Part shown: in pieces, positions 1-8,076 of the stretch
Position numbering within the stretch: position 1 is the stretch's first letter
Layout: the number at the start of each line of letters is the position of its first letter
Source of the DNA: Glandiceps talaboti
Lineage: Eukaryota > Hemichordata > Enteropneusta > Spengelidae
Length of the DNA: 14,000 nt
Direction: 5' to 3'
Assembly (NCBI RefSeq): GCF_964340395.1
Contig: NC_135561.1
Span: 7,102,018-7,116,017 of the forward strand
Translations under genes and position numbers: made by a program
Notes under the pieces: generated by a model
What the model saw: the letters and a program-made list of their open reading frames with translations, nothing else
Databases searched by the model: none
Told to the model about the DNA's origin: nothing

Positions 1-247
1 TGAAACACCAAGCCTACATCATTTTAGCTGTACTTATTGGTACATGGTACACAGAAAACATACAATTTAATTTTATTTCTTTGTTTGCTTATGGAGCATG
101 CAATAATGGTCTAAAATTGACACAGTCAATAACTTGAAAATAGCATCAAAGGTTTAACTAGTAATGATAGCTAGAACACATGATTATTCAATACTTTCCT
201 ATCAAGCGTGTTACAGTAATGCTAAACACAATATTTTTTACAATTTT

Positions 248-366
248 GGGATGAATTCAAGCATGTGATCACAACCTAAACACAATGATTATATCTACGT
301 CAGTAGGGATGAAGTCAAGCATGCGATCACAGCATAAACACAAGGACTATATCAACGTTAGTAGGG
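248..366. repeat. Two-copy 58 bp tandem duplication
   Basis: Copies at 248-305 and 306-~364 share GGGATGAA(T/G)TCAAGCATG, GATCACA..TAAACACAA and CAACGT/CTACGT with AGTAGGG at both ends. A few substitutions separate the copies, so the duplication is not very recent. Confidence 0.75.
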
Positions 367-672
367 TGATTTGACTACTGAATAGAGTACAGTGCCTGAT
401 GTACCTCAATAGGAATTCTGCTTTCAAAACTGAAACAAAACCACTTGTGATCTTTTTCAAAAATACATTCATTTCCATGGTTCTAACAAAGATTGGTAAA
501 ATGCCAAAAGTATGTACACTTTGATCATTGGTATCTGTCCTATACACATATTGAGAATGTGATAGGTTTCATTCATACCTTTCAATTTCTTAAAGCACTC
601 CAGTATATTAGGATGGTGTAGTATCAAAACCCAAGTCAACATCATATCGGTGATTGAAATATAGATCACCAT
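347..672 (-). other. Weak coding-like frames on the - strand
   Basis: Two overlapping open frames. One (672-469) includes HHPNILECFKKLKG; the other (547-347) includes VHTFGILPIFVRTMEMNVFL and ends near a possible donor TTGAG|GTACAT. Composition is plausible for protein, but splice phases do not link them to the blocks further right, and no family is recognised. Reported only because nothing else explains the stretch. Confidence 0.15.
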
Positions 673-950
673 GAATATTACATGGTTGTCATTCCTCCAA
701 TATACTCACCCACTTCAAGTATAAGGCAGAATCAACGAATTCATTAGAAATATTGATTTCACCATTGCAGTCAGCTATTGTGCACACCGAGGAAACTCTG
801 GCTTGAGCTGAGTAACTGCTTCAGATACACAAGGCACATAGTATCACTGAGCAAAGAATCTTTGTCCTCATCACTTTGAACATGTTGAATTCCTTGAACT
901 TGACTTGTGTTATTAGTATTGTCAAGACTTTCATCTTTATTGTCACTTAC

Positions 951-1003
951 TGTCAATATCAACATCAGCATCTTCATCATCTGGCTCTATATGTCCATCA
1001 TCC
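951..1003 (-). other. Short acidic exon-like segment
   Basis: Acceptor AATATTTTGTAG and donor GACA|GTAAGTGAC bound 53 nt reading DDGHIEPDDEDADVDID. In another frame the strand stays open through the donor to a stop at 771 (..QSDEDKDSLLSDTMCLVYL..). Either could be a piece of the - strand gene beyond the 1062-1965 element. No family recognised. Confidence 0.22.
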
Positions 1004-1061
1004 CTACAAAATATTGACAATTATTATTTATCGTGTGAATCACCCTCCAACACTAACCACA

Positions 1062-1965
1062 GGTGCAGCGAACATGTAATTGTTTGATCCATAGATCGAC
1101 TGATCGATCGTTTTATTGATTGATTTATTATTTGGTTGAATGATTGATCGATTGAATGATCAATTTTTGTGGTGCAATAAAAATTATTTTGTGTGATATT
1201 GATCAAGTCACTCATTTAGTTCTCTTTTCCTATCTGCTTTTCTCTCTTTCAGTTGTATGTAATTCTCTCTTTATTGACTAAATAAAGATGCCATATCCAT
1301 TTTTCTCCTCTGATCTAAATTAAAACACCATTAATTTCATAATTGGTGAGAGATCACTCACATTAACAGTTTGCTTTATCTCTCATCTTCTGGGAGATTA
1401 TCACACTAGACAAACAGTTGAAGAAGGTGCCAAAGGCAGTGTGAAAGCATACCTTGTCTCAGATGACACCCTCCCCTACAGTATATGTTGACCTTGTTAC
1501 CATTGTCAAAGTGACCCATGAGCCTAGCGACTAAGAATTTAAGATAGTCATTCGCAAACATGGCCGCAACAAGAGGAGTGAACTGGTCATCAGAAGTAAC
1601 ACAAGCAATCATGGATAGTAAGAAGGCGTCTGATCTTGAACTGTGACTCTTAAAACGCATCAAAACATGTCGAAAATAATGATGCAGTCTAGATTGTTCA
1701 GCTAATCGATGCGTCGTCTCATCATGATATCTTTGTAGACTACCTCAAAATCTCCTACGTGTCCACATTTGTCTCCGAAAACGCATTGGCAGAATTGTAG
1801 TGAGTTTTATATCGCCACAAAACTCAATGAGTGAATTGATCAATATCCAACATAAAATAAGTCATATTGCACCACAAAGATTGATCATTCAATTGATTAA
1901 TCATTCAACCAAATAATAATCAATCAACTGATTGATCAATCGATAAATTACATGCTCACTGCCCC
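1062..1965. mobile_element. DNA-transposon-like element with ~150 bp terminal inverted repeats
   Basis: The left arm ~1062-1221 is repeated in reverse complement at ~1821-1965. Shared blocks from the tip inward: GCAG(C/T)GA(A/G)CATGTAAT, then TTATTTGGTTGAATGATT, TTGTGGTGCAATA, and GATATTGATCAA with CACTCATT. The arms contain many GATC/ATTGATT motifs. The inner ~600 bp is unique and holds an exon-like - strand frame. I could not find a convincing target-site duplication and cannot assign a superfamily. The length and absence of a recognisable transposase suggest a non-autonomous element. Confidence 0.7.
1453..1745 (-). pseudogene. Exon-like reading frame inside the inverted-repeat element
   Basis: Reading on the - strand, a frame open from about 1743 runs SLQRYHDETTHRLAEQSRL, then FRHVLMRFKSHSSRSDAF, LLSMIACVTSDDQFTPLVAA and FLVARLMGHFDNGN. 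It reaches the donor CAAG|GTATGC (GT at 1452-1451) after ..GGCHLRQ, about 97 codons. Upstream the same frame extends through MRFRRQMWTRRRF to the inner edge of the right arm, broken by one TGA near 1748. It could be a transposase remnant or a host exon carried by the element; I recognise no motif. Confidence 0.35.
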
Positions 1966-2102
1966 CTACGCAGTAACAAATACATTCACTCTACTCCACC
2001 ACATCACTGTATGTACATGTACACTGTCAATATCATTTCAAAAATAAATTTCATACAATGTACATATACTCACAGCATAGTTATATTGAAGCTTGGTTCA
2101 TA

Positions 2103-2161
2103 CTAGTCTGAATCTTCTTCACCGGACTCTTCTAAGTCATTACTCTCAGCATGTTTCAAAC
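2103..2161 (-). other. Small acidic terminal exon-like segment
   Basis: Acceptor TTATCACTAACAG, then (entering in phase 1) LKHAESNDLEESGEEDSD and TAG at 2105-2103. Acidic Ser/Glu/Asp tails ending at a stop are common C-termini of nuclear proteins. The phase does not fit the exit of block 5 (2405-2327), so it is either an alternative last exon of that gene or chance. Confidence 0.25.
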
Positions 2162-2326
2162 CTGTTAGTGATAAATGAAATAAAACAGATATGTAACATA
2201 ATGACACATTCCTAGTACCAGTTCTTTGTATGTACAACTAGACACAACAAACTATTTGGCAAGTATAACCATGTAATCTGCAATGAATCTGATGTAACGC
2301 AAGCTTGTACATCATGTGGTAAGCAA

Positions 2327-2405
2327 TCATGTGAGTACTTCCTCAAATGGATCAATGAATGATTCTGACATAATCTTGCACTTGCACTTTTGTGTTCGAC
2401 AGGTG
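2327..2405 (-). CDS. Fifth and possibly last exon-like block
   Basis: The acceptor TATTTTACCTACAG is strong. The leading C completes Ser, then TCRTQKCKCKIMSESF and IDPFEEVLT, stop TGA at 2329-2327. The C-x4-C-x-C spacing might bind metal. A donor-like GTACTC after ..FEE (phase 0) leaves room for a further exon instead of termination here. Confidence 0.35.
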
Positions 2406-2624
2406 CTGTAGGTAAAATACAGAATTTGTGAGACATGAGGAACAGGGTAAAAATACAAAGAAGCACATCCACGTTGTATGACCAATAAATATAACATGTT
2501 CATGTTCGCTATGAATGTTAAAATAATCATTACCATTTGTATGTATTTTACCAGTATCTACAATGTACATGTATTTCCACATATGTACGATATGAAATGC
2601 AATTGATCATCATAAATTATGTAC

Positions 2625-2751
2625 CTTTCACTTTGTGCCTGTGACTGGGAGGAAGTTGCAGTCAGGTGTACATTCTTGATGGAGGATTCACAACTGTACT
2701 ACTACAGGTGATTTCTGATATAACACATTAATTCCTGACATGATAGAACCC
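2625..2751 (-). pseudogene. Fourth exon-like block, with an internal frame break
   Basis: The strong acceptor TTTCTTTCCTTCACAG precedes a frame reading GSIMSGINVLYQKSPVVVQ, then TGA. One base further on, the frame ESSIKNVHLTATSSQSQAQ is open to the donor AAAG|GTACAT in phase 2, which fits block 5. At 127 nt it is one base too long to keep frame. The break is opposite in sign to the one in block 3, but they lie far enough apart that stops intervene. Confidence 0.35.
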
Positions 2752-3101
2752 CTGTGAAGGAAAGAAAACCAAATGTTCAATGATGCAACAAACATTGGTC
2801 AACCTGTAGTCGTGTTCACAGCTACATGTATGACTTGATCCAAATAGTCATATTAAGAATACATGTAACAGCCAGAATTTTTTTAATGCCCACATACACG
2901 TCTAAACTGCCTTCTTGCTAAATGCAAACCCACAACATGGCTAGTAAATTACTAAGAATATTAAGTCTGATAACTGTTCATGCCAGTGATATTTTGGACA
3001 AAGTGGTCTGTTATTGGTAACATGGGAAAGCAACAGAAATATTTGACAACAATACATTGTACATTTGTATGTCATATGTTATGTATAACTAGAAATCTTA
3101 C

Positions 3102-3223
3102 CTATCAGATTCCATTGATAAAAATTTAGACACATCTGGACCACTCATTTGACCCAACATCTGCACACCTTCACCTCAGTGACCAGTTGTTGTGTTGATG
3201 TTTGAGGCACTGTGTGTCCACTT
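3102..3223 (-). pseudogene. Third exon-like block, with an internal frame break
   Basis: After acceptor CTCATTGTAG the block reads SGHTVPQTSTQQLVTE in the frame set by block 2, then meets TGA. From about 3170 a different frame is open, GEGVQMLGQMSGPDVSKFL then SMESD, and runs to a consensus donor ATAG|GTAAG in phase 2, which fits block 4. At 122 nt it is one base short of keeping frame. A missing base or use of a GTGAAG donor near 3173 are the alternatives. Confidence 0.35.
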
Positions 3224-3755
3224 CTACAATGAGCACAAAATGCACACACTATAATAATAGTAATATTGTTGGAAGCCAATTCAAAAATGAAATATGTCTA
3301 TTTTTTTAAAATGTAGAGTATAATGTACACATTAACAATGATAAAAAGATATCAATATGGTTTGAAAGAAACTGTACATGATTTGCAAAAATGTAAAAAC
3401 AAATTCAATATTACATTGTATTTACTCTAATGTTCTGAGTGCCATAGCTTTGTGTAAATACAAAAAGTTAGTAAGATATCCGAGTCAGCAATATTTATAA
3501 AATGTGATTGATAAAAATAAAACATTAAATTACATGTAAAGAAATGTTTTCCTCACTTTACAATATATTGCTGGTTGCTTCTGAATACAATAAACATACT
3601 GTTCATACAGTTATTAAAAACTGTGCATGGTTTTATTAAACTACATGGTTGTAACTTTCAGTTTTATGCATAGAATAATGGTTAGATAATAAATGGCAGA
3701 ATAGTTTGTGTAATAATTTAAAATCAAAATTATGATTCATATTCTCTATACATAC

Positions 3756-3875
3756 TTGATCTGTTGAAATTGGCCAACTCTTCCTGTAGTAGCTTGGGAA
3801 GTACTGGCTACTGGCTGTGATGTATCTTTTCCCTCAGCAAGTACTCTGCCTTTACTGGGTTGATGATCATAGTAC
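3756..3875 (-). CDS. Second exon-like block of the unrecognised - strand gene
   Basis: The acceptor TTTTACACAG and donor CAA|GTATGT bound 120 nt. The leading G completes a Lys codon from exon 1, then YYDHQPSKGRVLAEGKD, a Ser/Thr-rich stretch and RVGQFQQIK follow, open throughout. The phase 2 exit matches block 3, whose first A completes AAA. The other two frames contain stops. Confidence 0.45.
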
Positions 3876-4492
3876 CTGTGTAAAATTGGAAACATTCACA
3901 ATAATACATTAGACATTTAGAAAAACAAAACCCCAAAAAACAGAAAATATTGAAATGTTTAGGGAAGGAAAATAAGCACATATACCAACGTTAGACTCAT
4001 AATTTTCAAAACTAACATTTACGTGTAGCTCTAGAGTGGTGTCAAGTAAACACACCAAAATTACCTTCTTCCAGAATTTGAGTTTTGGAGTATTAAAAAC
4101 TGTAGTGATAGCAAAATATTGGTGCACTAATATGTAATACTACATTTTTTGTATTTCTAAAACTCAAAGTTATTGTTCATATAAGACATCAATGTATGCT
4201 ATAGTATTGTACTATGATCAACATAAGAATAGTACACTACAATGGTGGTTGTTGTCTTTATCATTCTTACAAGCTATACTAGCAAGATGGAACATCAACT
4301 CTACCGTACATACAACTGAGAATGCAGTATTGTCCATTGTGGTTTGGACAGCCTGTCACCAATTTTACCACAATTAGTAGTTACATAAACAACCGGTCAT
4401 CATTTTACAAAGACAAAACATCACAGGTTTGCAGCTGTGTGTATTTTAGTCGTACTATAACTACTACTAAAAGTATACGAGCGTTATAGCGC

Positions 4493-4606
4493 CATGCTTT
4501 CGCCAATGTCATAAACATAAATATGGTGTCACAAACAAACAAATATTCATGCTTTTTCGCCAATGTCATAAACGTAAATGTGGTGTCACAAACAAACAAC
4601 TATTCA
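4493..4606. repeat. Two-copy 57 bp tandem duplication
   Basis: CGCCAATGTCATAAAC recurs at 4501 and 4558, followed in both by GGTGTCACAAACAAACAA. The second copy has two extra T in its CTTTTTCG start. It lies in intron 1 of the - strand gene model. Confidence 0.8.
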
Positions 4607-4752
4607 CTGTATCTGCGTTAAAGATTTCAATTCTAAAATACTCTTGCATGTGAGTGATATACTCGCTAAATTTCAACAAATGCATCAATACACGAATGTA
4701 AACACAACTCAGCTGTTCATGTGTCATTCACAGATAGGAAATGCGTATGTAC

Positions 4753-4928
4753 TTACTTACCAGTCTAAAACTTAGAAACTCCGCGACTTTCCAGTGAAAT
4801 TGTAGCGAATTTGCTTCTTTCAGTGCTTTCCAGCGGTCGATCTGTCCAAATATATTTATTTTGCCGATGGACGATTTTGTTTTCCTTCGTTTCCTGGCTG
4901 AATCCGTAAGAGTTGGACGACCTTGCAT
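4753..4928 (-). CDS. First exon of the unrecognised - strand gene
   Basis: From ATG at 4928: MQGRPTLTDSARKRRK, then KINIFGQIDRWKALKE and KVAEFLSFRLVS, 58 codons plus two bases. The donor region reads GGTAAGTAAGTACAT with three overlapping GTs (4760, 4756, 4752). The first two have the best consensus but shift the frame into the next block; the third (after 4753) gives ..SFRLVSK-YYDHQPSK in frame. The ATG is in weak context. An ATG 22 nt upstream (4950) in strong context (A at -3, G at +4) opens a different 61-codon frame that ends at TAG 4767-4765. The basic and amphipathic pattern and the link to the next block favour the frame given here. The NRF1 palindrome lies ~45 bp upstream. Confidence 0.5.
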
Positions 4929-4970
4929 CTGTACTGTTGGTGTCCGCCATGTTGAAGAGGTCGTAGTGAG

Positions 4971-4982
4971 TGCGCATGCGCA
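4971..4982. promoter_or_regulatory. Perfect NRF1-type palindrome
   Basis: TGCGCATGCGCA matches the NRF1 consensus YGCGCAYGCGCR exactly, in a locally CpG-richer stretch (~4930-5060) of otherwise AT-rich DNA. It lies just upstream of the start codons at 4950 and 4928 on the - strand, where NRF1 sites usually sit in housekeeping promoters. Confidence 0.55.
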
Positions 4983-5127
4983 TAATTGCGTTCAAACCAA
5001 AACCGTTAGGTGACCGGGTCAAATTCTCGCGTTTGAACATCGACGTTACTGGTTTGAACGGGGTCAGGGGTCGATTAAAAAAACGTACCATTTAATCAGA
5101 TATCGTATCACAGCAGTTTATTGCGTA

Positions 5128-5381
5128 CAGGTTTGCCAGTGACTAACCGCTGTTTAGACAAGTTACAGTAAGTGGTATAATATAAGTAACCTTTAAAAAG
5201 GAAACAAAAATGCAAAGAAATACGCAAAAGTTGCAGACCATGTCCCTTTAATGTTTTGTTTATGCATAAATTATTAAATGCTGAAAAAAAGAATGACTAC
5301 CAAATCTTCCCTGTTGACTACCAGTTTTAAAAAGTGGTAGTCAAAGTGACTACCAACTAAAAAAATTAATTTCGAGCCCTG
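5128..5381. mobile_element. hAT-like transposon remnant
   Basis: The right end AATTTCGAGCCCTG (reverse complement CAGGGCTCGAAATT) matches a terminus I recall for hAT-type elements of many marine animals. Subterminal copies of TGACTACCA or its complement occur near 5293, 5313, 5332 and 5347, including a perfect hairpin TTGACTACCA...TGGTAGTCAA at ~5312-5342. A CAGG at 5128 is preceded by TTGCGTAC, and the right end is followed by TGGTGTAC: a 6/8 match that may be a worn 8 bp target duplication. The left boundary is tentative; the right end is firmer. Confidence 0.5.
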
Positions 5382-5667
5382 TGGTGTACAGGATTTCTTT
5401 ACAACTGTACATCATAGTTTTGTATTATTGTCTTGTTTTATCTGTGTGAACTTTCATTTAAATTTCCTGTAGTGGAAATAATAAAGCATTTATACTAAGC
5501 TTGGGAAACAATCTATTAGTAATACACTAGCCAAGTTTACATGTAATTGTAGCAAATTTACGGTTGTAATAAGAGATCAGGCATGTCAAATTATTACTAA
5601 GACCCTGTGAAAAGTGTCTGGGTACCAAAGAATACACATTAAAGTACACATATGTGCCTTGTGTTAC

Positions 5668-5794
5668 CTTTAACAATGCTAAAGATGATATATAGACTTG
5701 TTCAGCTGTGTCCACCATTGGGGCATCACTTGGAGGAGTACCTCCACCAAGACCTGATAAACCCCCTCCTCCGAGTCGTAACAAACGATCCATT
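5668..5794 (-). CDS. PSMD14: PSMD14/Rpn11 proteasome lid deubiquitinase, first coding exon only
   Basis: Reading from ATG at 5793, 42 codons begin [15 protein letters not shown], continue through [20 protein letters not shown] and end LLK at a GTAACA donor (5667), phase 0. This is the conserved N-terminus of PSMD14 (Rpn11, POH1), the zinc metalloprotease that removes ubiquitin chains from substrates at the 26S proteasome. A strong acceptor (TTTTTCTCTCTCTAG) ends one base before the ATG, so a 5'UTR exon lies upstream (higher coordinates). The glycine run is a little longer than in vertebrates. The JAMM/MPN+ domain belongs in later exons, which I could not find at lower coordinates; expected motifs such as PMEVMGLMLGEF and WYHSHPGFGCW were searched for by eye. 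The gene therefore has a very long first coding intron, or this is a partial copy. Confidence 0.85.
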
Positions 5795-6735
5795 CTAGAG
5801 AGAGAAAAATTTTAAATTTGAAGGTTTGTTTGAAAGAATAATGTGAGCCATTGCAATTTTGTATTGAGAATTATATACATGTCATTTTCAATACGTTGGA
5901 ACCAATTTCCTTGTAATCTGATCAACCCTCTTCAGGTCAAGTCCATCTAAAAGATAATACCTGTGGCAAGATTAGGCCCTTTGACAACAATACAATTAAT
6001 TAGCTCTGGAATATACACTCAAAGAACTAACACACATCTCCGTCCCCCTCCTTATATGTGTTGGAGTTCTTGGAGCACATTTCCTGGGTTATTCATTACT
6101 ATGATTAGAGATTTTAGTGTTTGAAAAATAACAGTAAAAACATCAAATATAATGAACATATACAAAATTTTGCAGAAATATAAGTAAAAGTAAAAGTATA
6201 ACTATGACATGCTGGTTGGCATTGTTATTCTGGCAAGAGTTCACTCTGTTATTCATTGTGTAATGTTGAACTTGGGGCACCCCCACCACTACATTAATGT
6301 GGCACATCATCACAAGTGTAGAGTTTATATTTTGAAAGGGTTTAATGTAGAACTAATTACTACTAGAAGTTAGGGTTTATAGTTAAGATCAGACAGGACA
6401 CAATACAATATCTTCCATAATCAACTTTTTTTAATTAAAATAATTTTCATCAATAAATACACTGTATAACTTGTGCATGATATAAACATACATGTACATG
6501 TGTACACATATATTCATTGTAATATAATTTGTATTCTGCAAGTCATGAATGAAGTCTGCGCTTCTCACAACTATGCTGGTAAAACCAACTGTTGTCCTAT
6601 TTTTGACGTGTATGGTGACACCAGCCTGTAAACTGACATATGTAAAACATATCAACTTAATTTGATTACATTACCTTTAAAAGTTAACTTTTTATCTAGT
6701 CGTCGTCTTCAAAACACAGAAAATTTGTCACTCAC
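5795..6735 (-). other. PSMD14 5'UTR intron, otherwise featureless
   Basis: The sequence between the inferred 5'UTR donor and the acceptor TCTCTCTCTAG. AT-rich with scattered stops in all frames; I see no exon, RNA gene or repeat structure in it. The 74-codon - strand frame around 6431-6655 has no coding character. Confidence 0.4.
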
Positions 6736-6800
6736 GTTGGACAAAATGGCTGCCTAAATTGTATATTTGTTTTCACAGCTTTCCTCAACAGTTTAGGACG
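6736..6800 (-). other. PSMD14: Putative PSMD14 5'UTR exon (5' end not fixed)
   Basis: On the - strand a consensus donor CCAAC|GTGAGTGAC has its GT at 6735-6734, after GGCAGCCATTTTGTCC, a YY1-like element of the kind found just downstream of many housekeeping start sites. It would splice to the acceptor at 5795, removing ~940 nt. A second possible donor (AAAG|GTAATG, GT at 6674-6673) lies further into the transcript. The 5' limit (6800) is nominal. Confidence 0.45.
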
Positions 6801-7175
6801 AAACCATTTTGCAACTATGGACGAAAGCTTTGATGTAAAATATAGTGGCTCTGAGATTATTGGATGGCCATGTTCTTTTATGAAAATATACGAAAGTCTC
6901 CATAGTCAACAGTACACCATTGTCTAATTTTGCTAGAAACACAATGTGATTTCTGTACAGAATGTTCGTCATTACCCATTAAAATTAGTTTTTCCCCACC
7001 ATCGTCTCTTCGGTCAAAGGTCGAATATGTGACCTGGGATTTGACCTTCTGCGTGAAGCGTGTTTGGTGAAATGATTGGCAGAGACATCAGTTAGGAGTT
7101 ATCATCACCAATTTCCTGCTTAAATTTGGAGTAGTTATTTATTCCTTTCCACACTCTGCTCAAACAACATATCAG
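6737..7175. promoter_or_regulatory. Probable bidirectional PSMD14/EXD2 promoter
   Basis: The two genes are head-to-head with inferred 5'UTR donors at 6735 (-) and 7176 (+). The interval includes a YY1-like box (ACAAAATGGCTGCC near 6741-6754) and a cluster of nuclear-receptor half-sites: a DR1-like CGGTCAAAGGTCG at 7011-7023 and two TGACCT half-sites at 7030-7035 and 7042-7047. No TATA box is evident at a sensible distance. The boundaries are inferred from the splice donors. Confidence 0.45.
7100..7175 (+). other. EXD2: Putative EXD2 5'UTR exon (5' end not fixed)
   Basis: A consensus donor ATCAG|GTGAGTAA (GT at 7176) pairs with the acceptor AG at 7770-7771 just before the EXD2 start codon, implying a 596 nt intron inside the 5'UTR. 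The transcription start cannot be seen; 7100 is a nominal boundary. A 5'UTR intron ending 2 nt before the ATG is inferred from splice signals only. Confidence 0.5.
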
Positions 7176-7773
7176 GTGAGTAAATGCAAGTTTTTAACGA
7201 TTTTTGTGATACGATATAGTTATTTACAGTATTTCAAAGTCATGTGAACGTTTACTTCGGGCAAGTCTTATGGAAAATTCTGTTACGCGTTAACGTATAG
7301 ATATACATGGGGAGACTAACTAAAAGTACTCTGTGGAATTGCAGCAGCTGGTACGCTGATAACTGTCTAAGTGGACTTTGAAATGTTTCGTTATTTTGAT
7401 TCAATTCACATTTGCATAAACTTGAAATCGTCACAATGTCATTTTTTTAAATATTATAACGTTGGTATGTTGAACTACGCCCCCTCTGGCAGGTGACATG
7501 TTAACCTTAACCTTGACCCTGAATCTGTGTCACTGGACGAACCAACAAAACTTGGAGAACCGTCTAGTAATGTGATTTTTTTTCAGAATGAGAAACACAT
7601 TGGTTCAAAAGTACATTTTAAAAAAAGACAAACAAATAACCACACAAACAAACAAACACACTCAAACACATGCACATATGATTGATTGTGAAATAACCAT
7701 TTTACTGCAGAATAATTTCAGGTCCACATATGTTATGTAATTTATGTATCTGTGAACTCTCTTTTGAACAGAG

Positions 7774-8076
7774 ATGACACTTTGGACCAGAGCAGTGATA
7801 TCCCTAACTACATCAACTGCTGTTGCCATAGTAACATGGTTAATAGTGAACCAATTTAGGAAGAGAAGATATCAGCGAATAGTAGACAATACTGATGATG
7901 ATGACCTAACAGACAAGAAATTTGACCATTTTGAAAATCCACAGAAAACAACTAAAAGTGCAGTTGTTGATGAAATCCTACAACAGAAGATTGAAGTGGA
8001 GGTGGTGAATTCACCAGAGTTGATTGAACAATCACTTCTAAAACTTAAAGATTCAATAAAAGCATGTGGAATAAAG
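7774..8076 (+). CDS. EXD2: EXD2 coding exon 1 (membrane anchor and start of exonuclease domain)
   Basis: 101 codons, ending in phase 0 at ..GGA ATA AAG before GTTGGT. The acceptor TTTTGAACAG lies directly before the ATG (7770-7771), so the start is 2 nt into this exon. A second, better-looking donor (GTATAT at 8081) would add 4 nt and break the frame into exon 2, so the 8076 end is preferred: it gives ..GIK joined to VIGLDCEW, the expected first strand of the exonuclease fold. The exon encodes the N-terminal hydrophobic anchor, a basic stop-transfer cluster and an acidic linker (four consecutive Asp at ~41-44). Without splicing, the frame would run to a TAA at 8113. Confidence 0.88.

Larger units (their letters stand above)
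2327..4928 (-). pseudogene. Unrecognised - strand gene, five exon-like blocks, two with frame breaks
   Basis: Blocks (transcript order) 4928-4753, 3875-3756, 3223-3102, 2751-2625 and 2405-2327 each have GT-AG flanks, and successive junctions agree in phase (all phase 2). Together they would give ~190 residues: a basic N-terminus (ARKRRK), a helix with RW..LK..VA.FL, a Ser/Thr/Gln-rich middle, a helix GQMSGPDVSKFLSME, and a Cys cluster TCRTQKCKCK near the stop. The arrangement GRP..basic..INI..RW..LK..VA.FL resembles N-termini I recall from uncharacterised, possibly DNA-binding, invertebrate proteins; that is memory, not a search. Block 3 lacks one base around 3170 and block 4 has one extra near 2682, so the middle cannot be read in a single frame. 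The adjacent EXD2 frame is intact over 1.9 kb, which argues against poor base quality and for decay. It could instead be a live gene whose true exons I have misplaced. Confidence 0.4.

Noticed and set aside
248-366. CRISPR-like repeat spacing
   Set aside because: Only two adjacent copies with no spacers, in animal DNA; this is a tandem duplication. The same applies to 4493-4606 and 13410-13460.
1680-1800. Cys-rich - strand frame (CQCVFGDKCGHVGDF) overlapping the element cargo
   Set aside because: It is short, ends at TAG, and the alternative frame through the same DNA is longer and continues into the better exon-like segment.
4765-5091. 108-codon - strand frame overlapping the first exon of the unrecognised gene
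   Set aside because: It ends in a stop just before the splice donor, links to no downstream block, and its 5' half is promoter sequence; kept only as a possible upstream ORF from 4950.
5527-5667. Extension of the PSMD14 frame past LLK
   Set aside because: The sequence after 5668 (VTQGTYVYF..) does not match the conserved continuation of the protein and begins with a GT donor, so it is intron.
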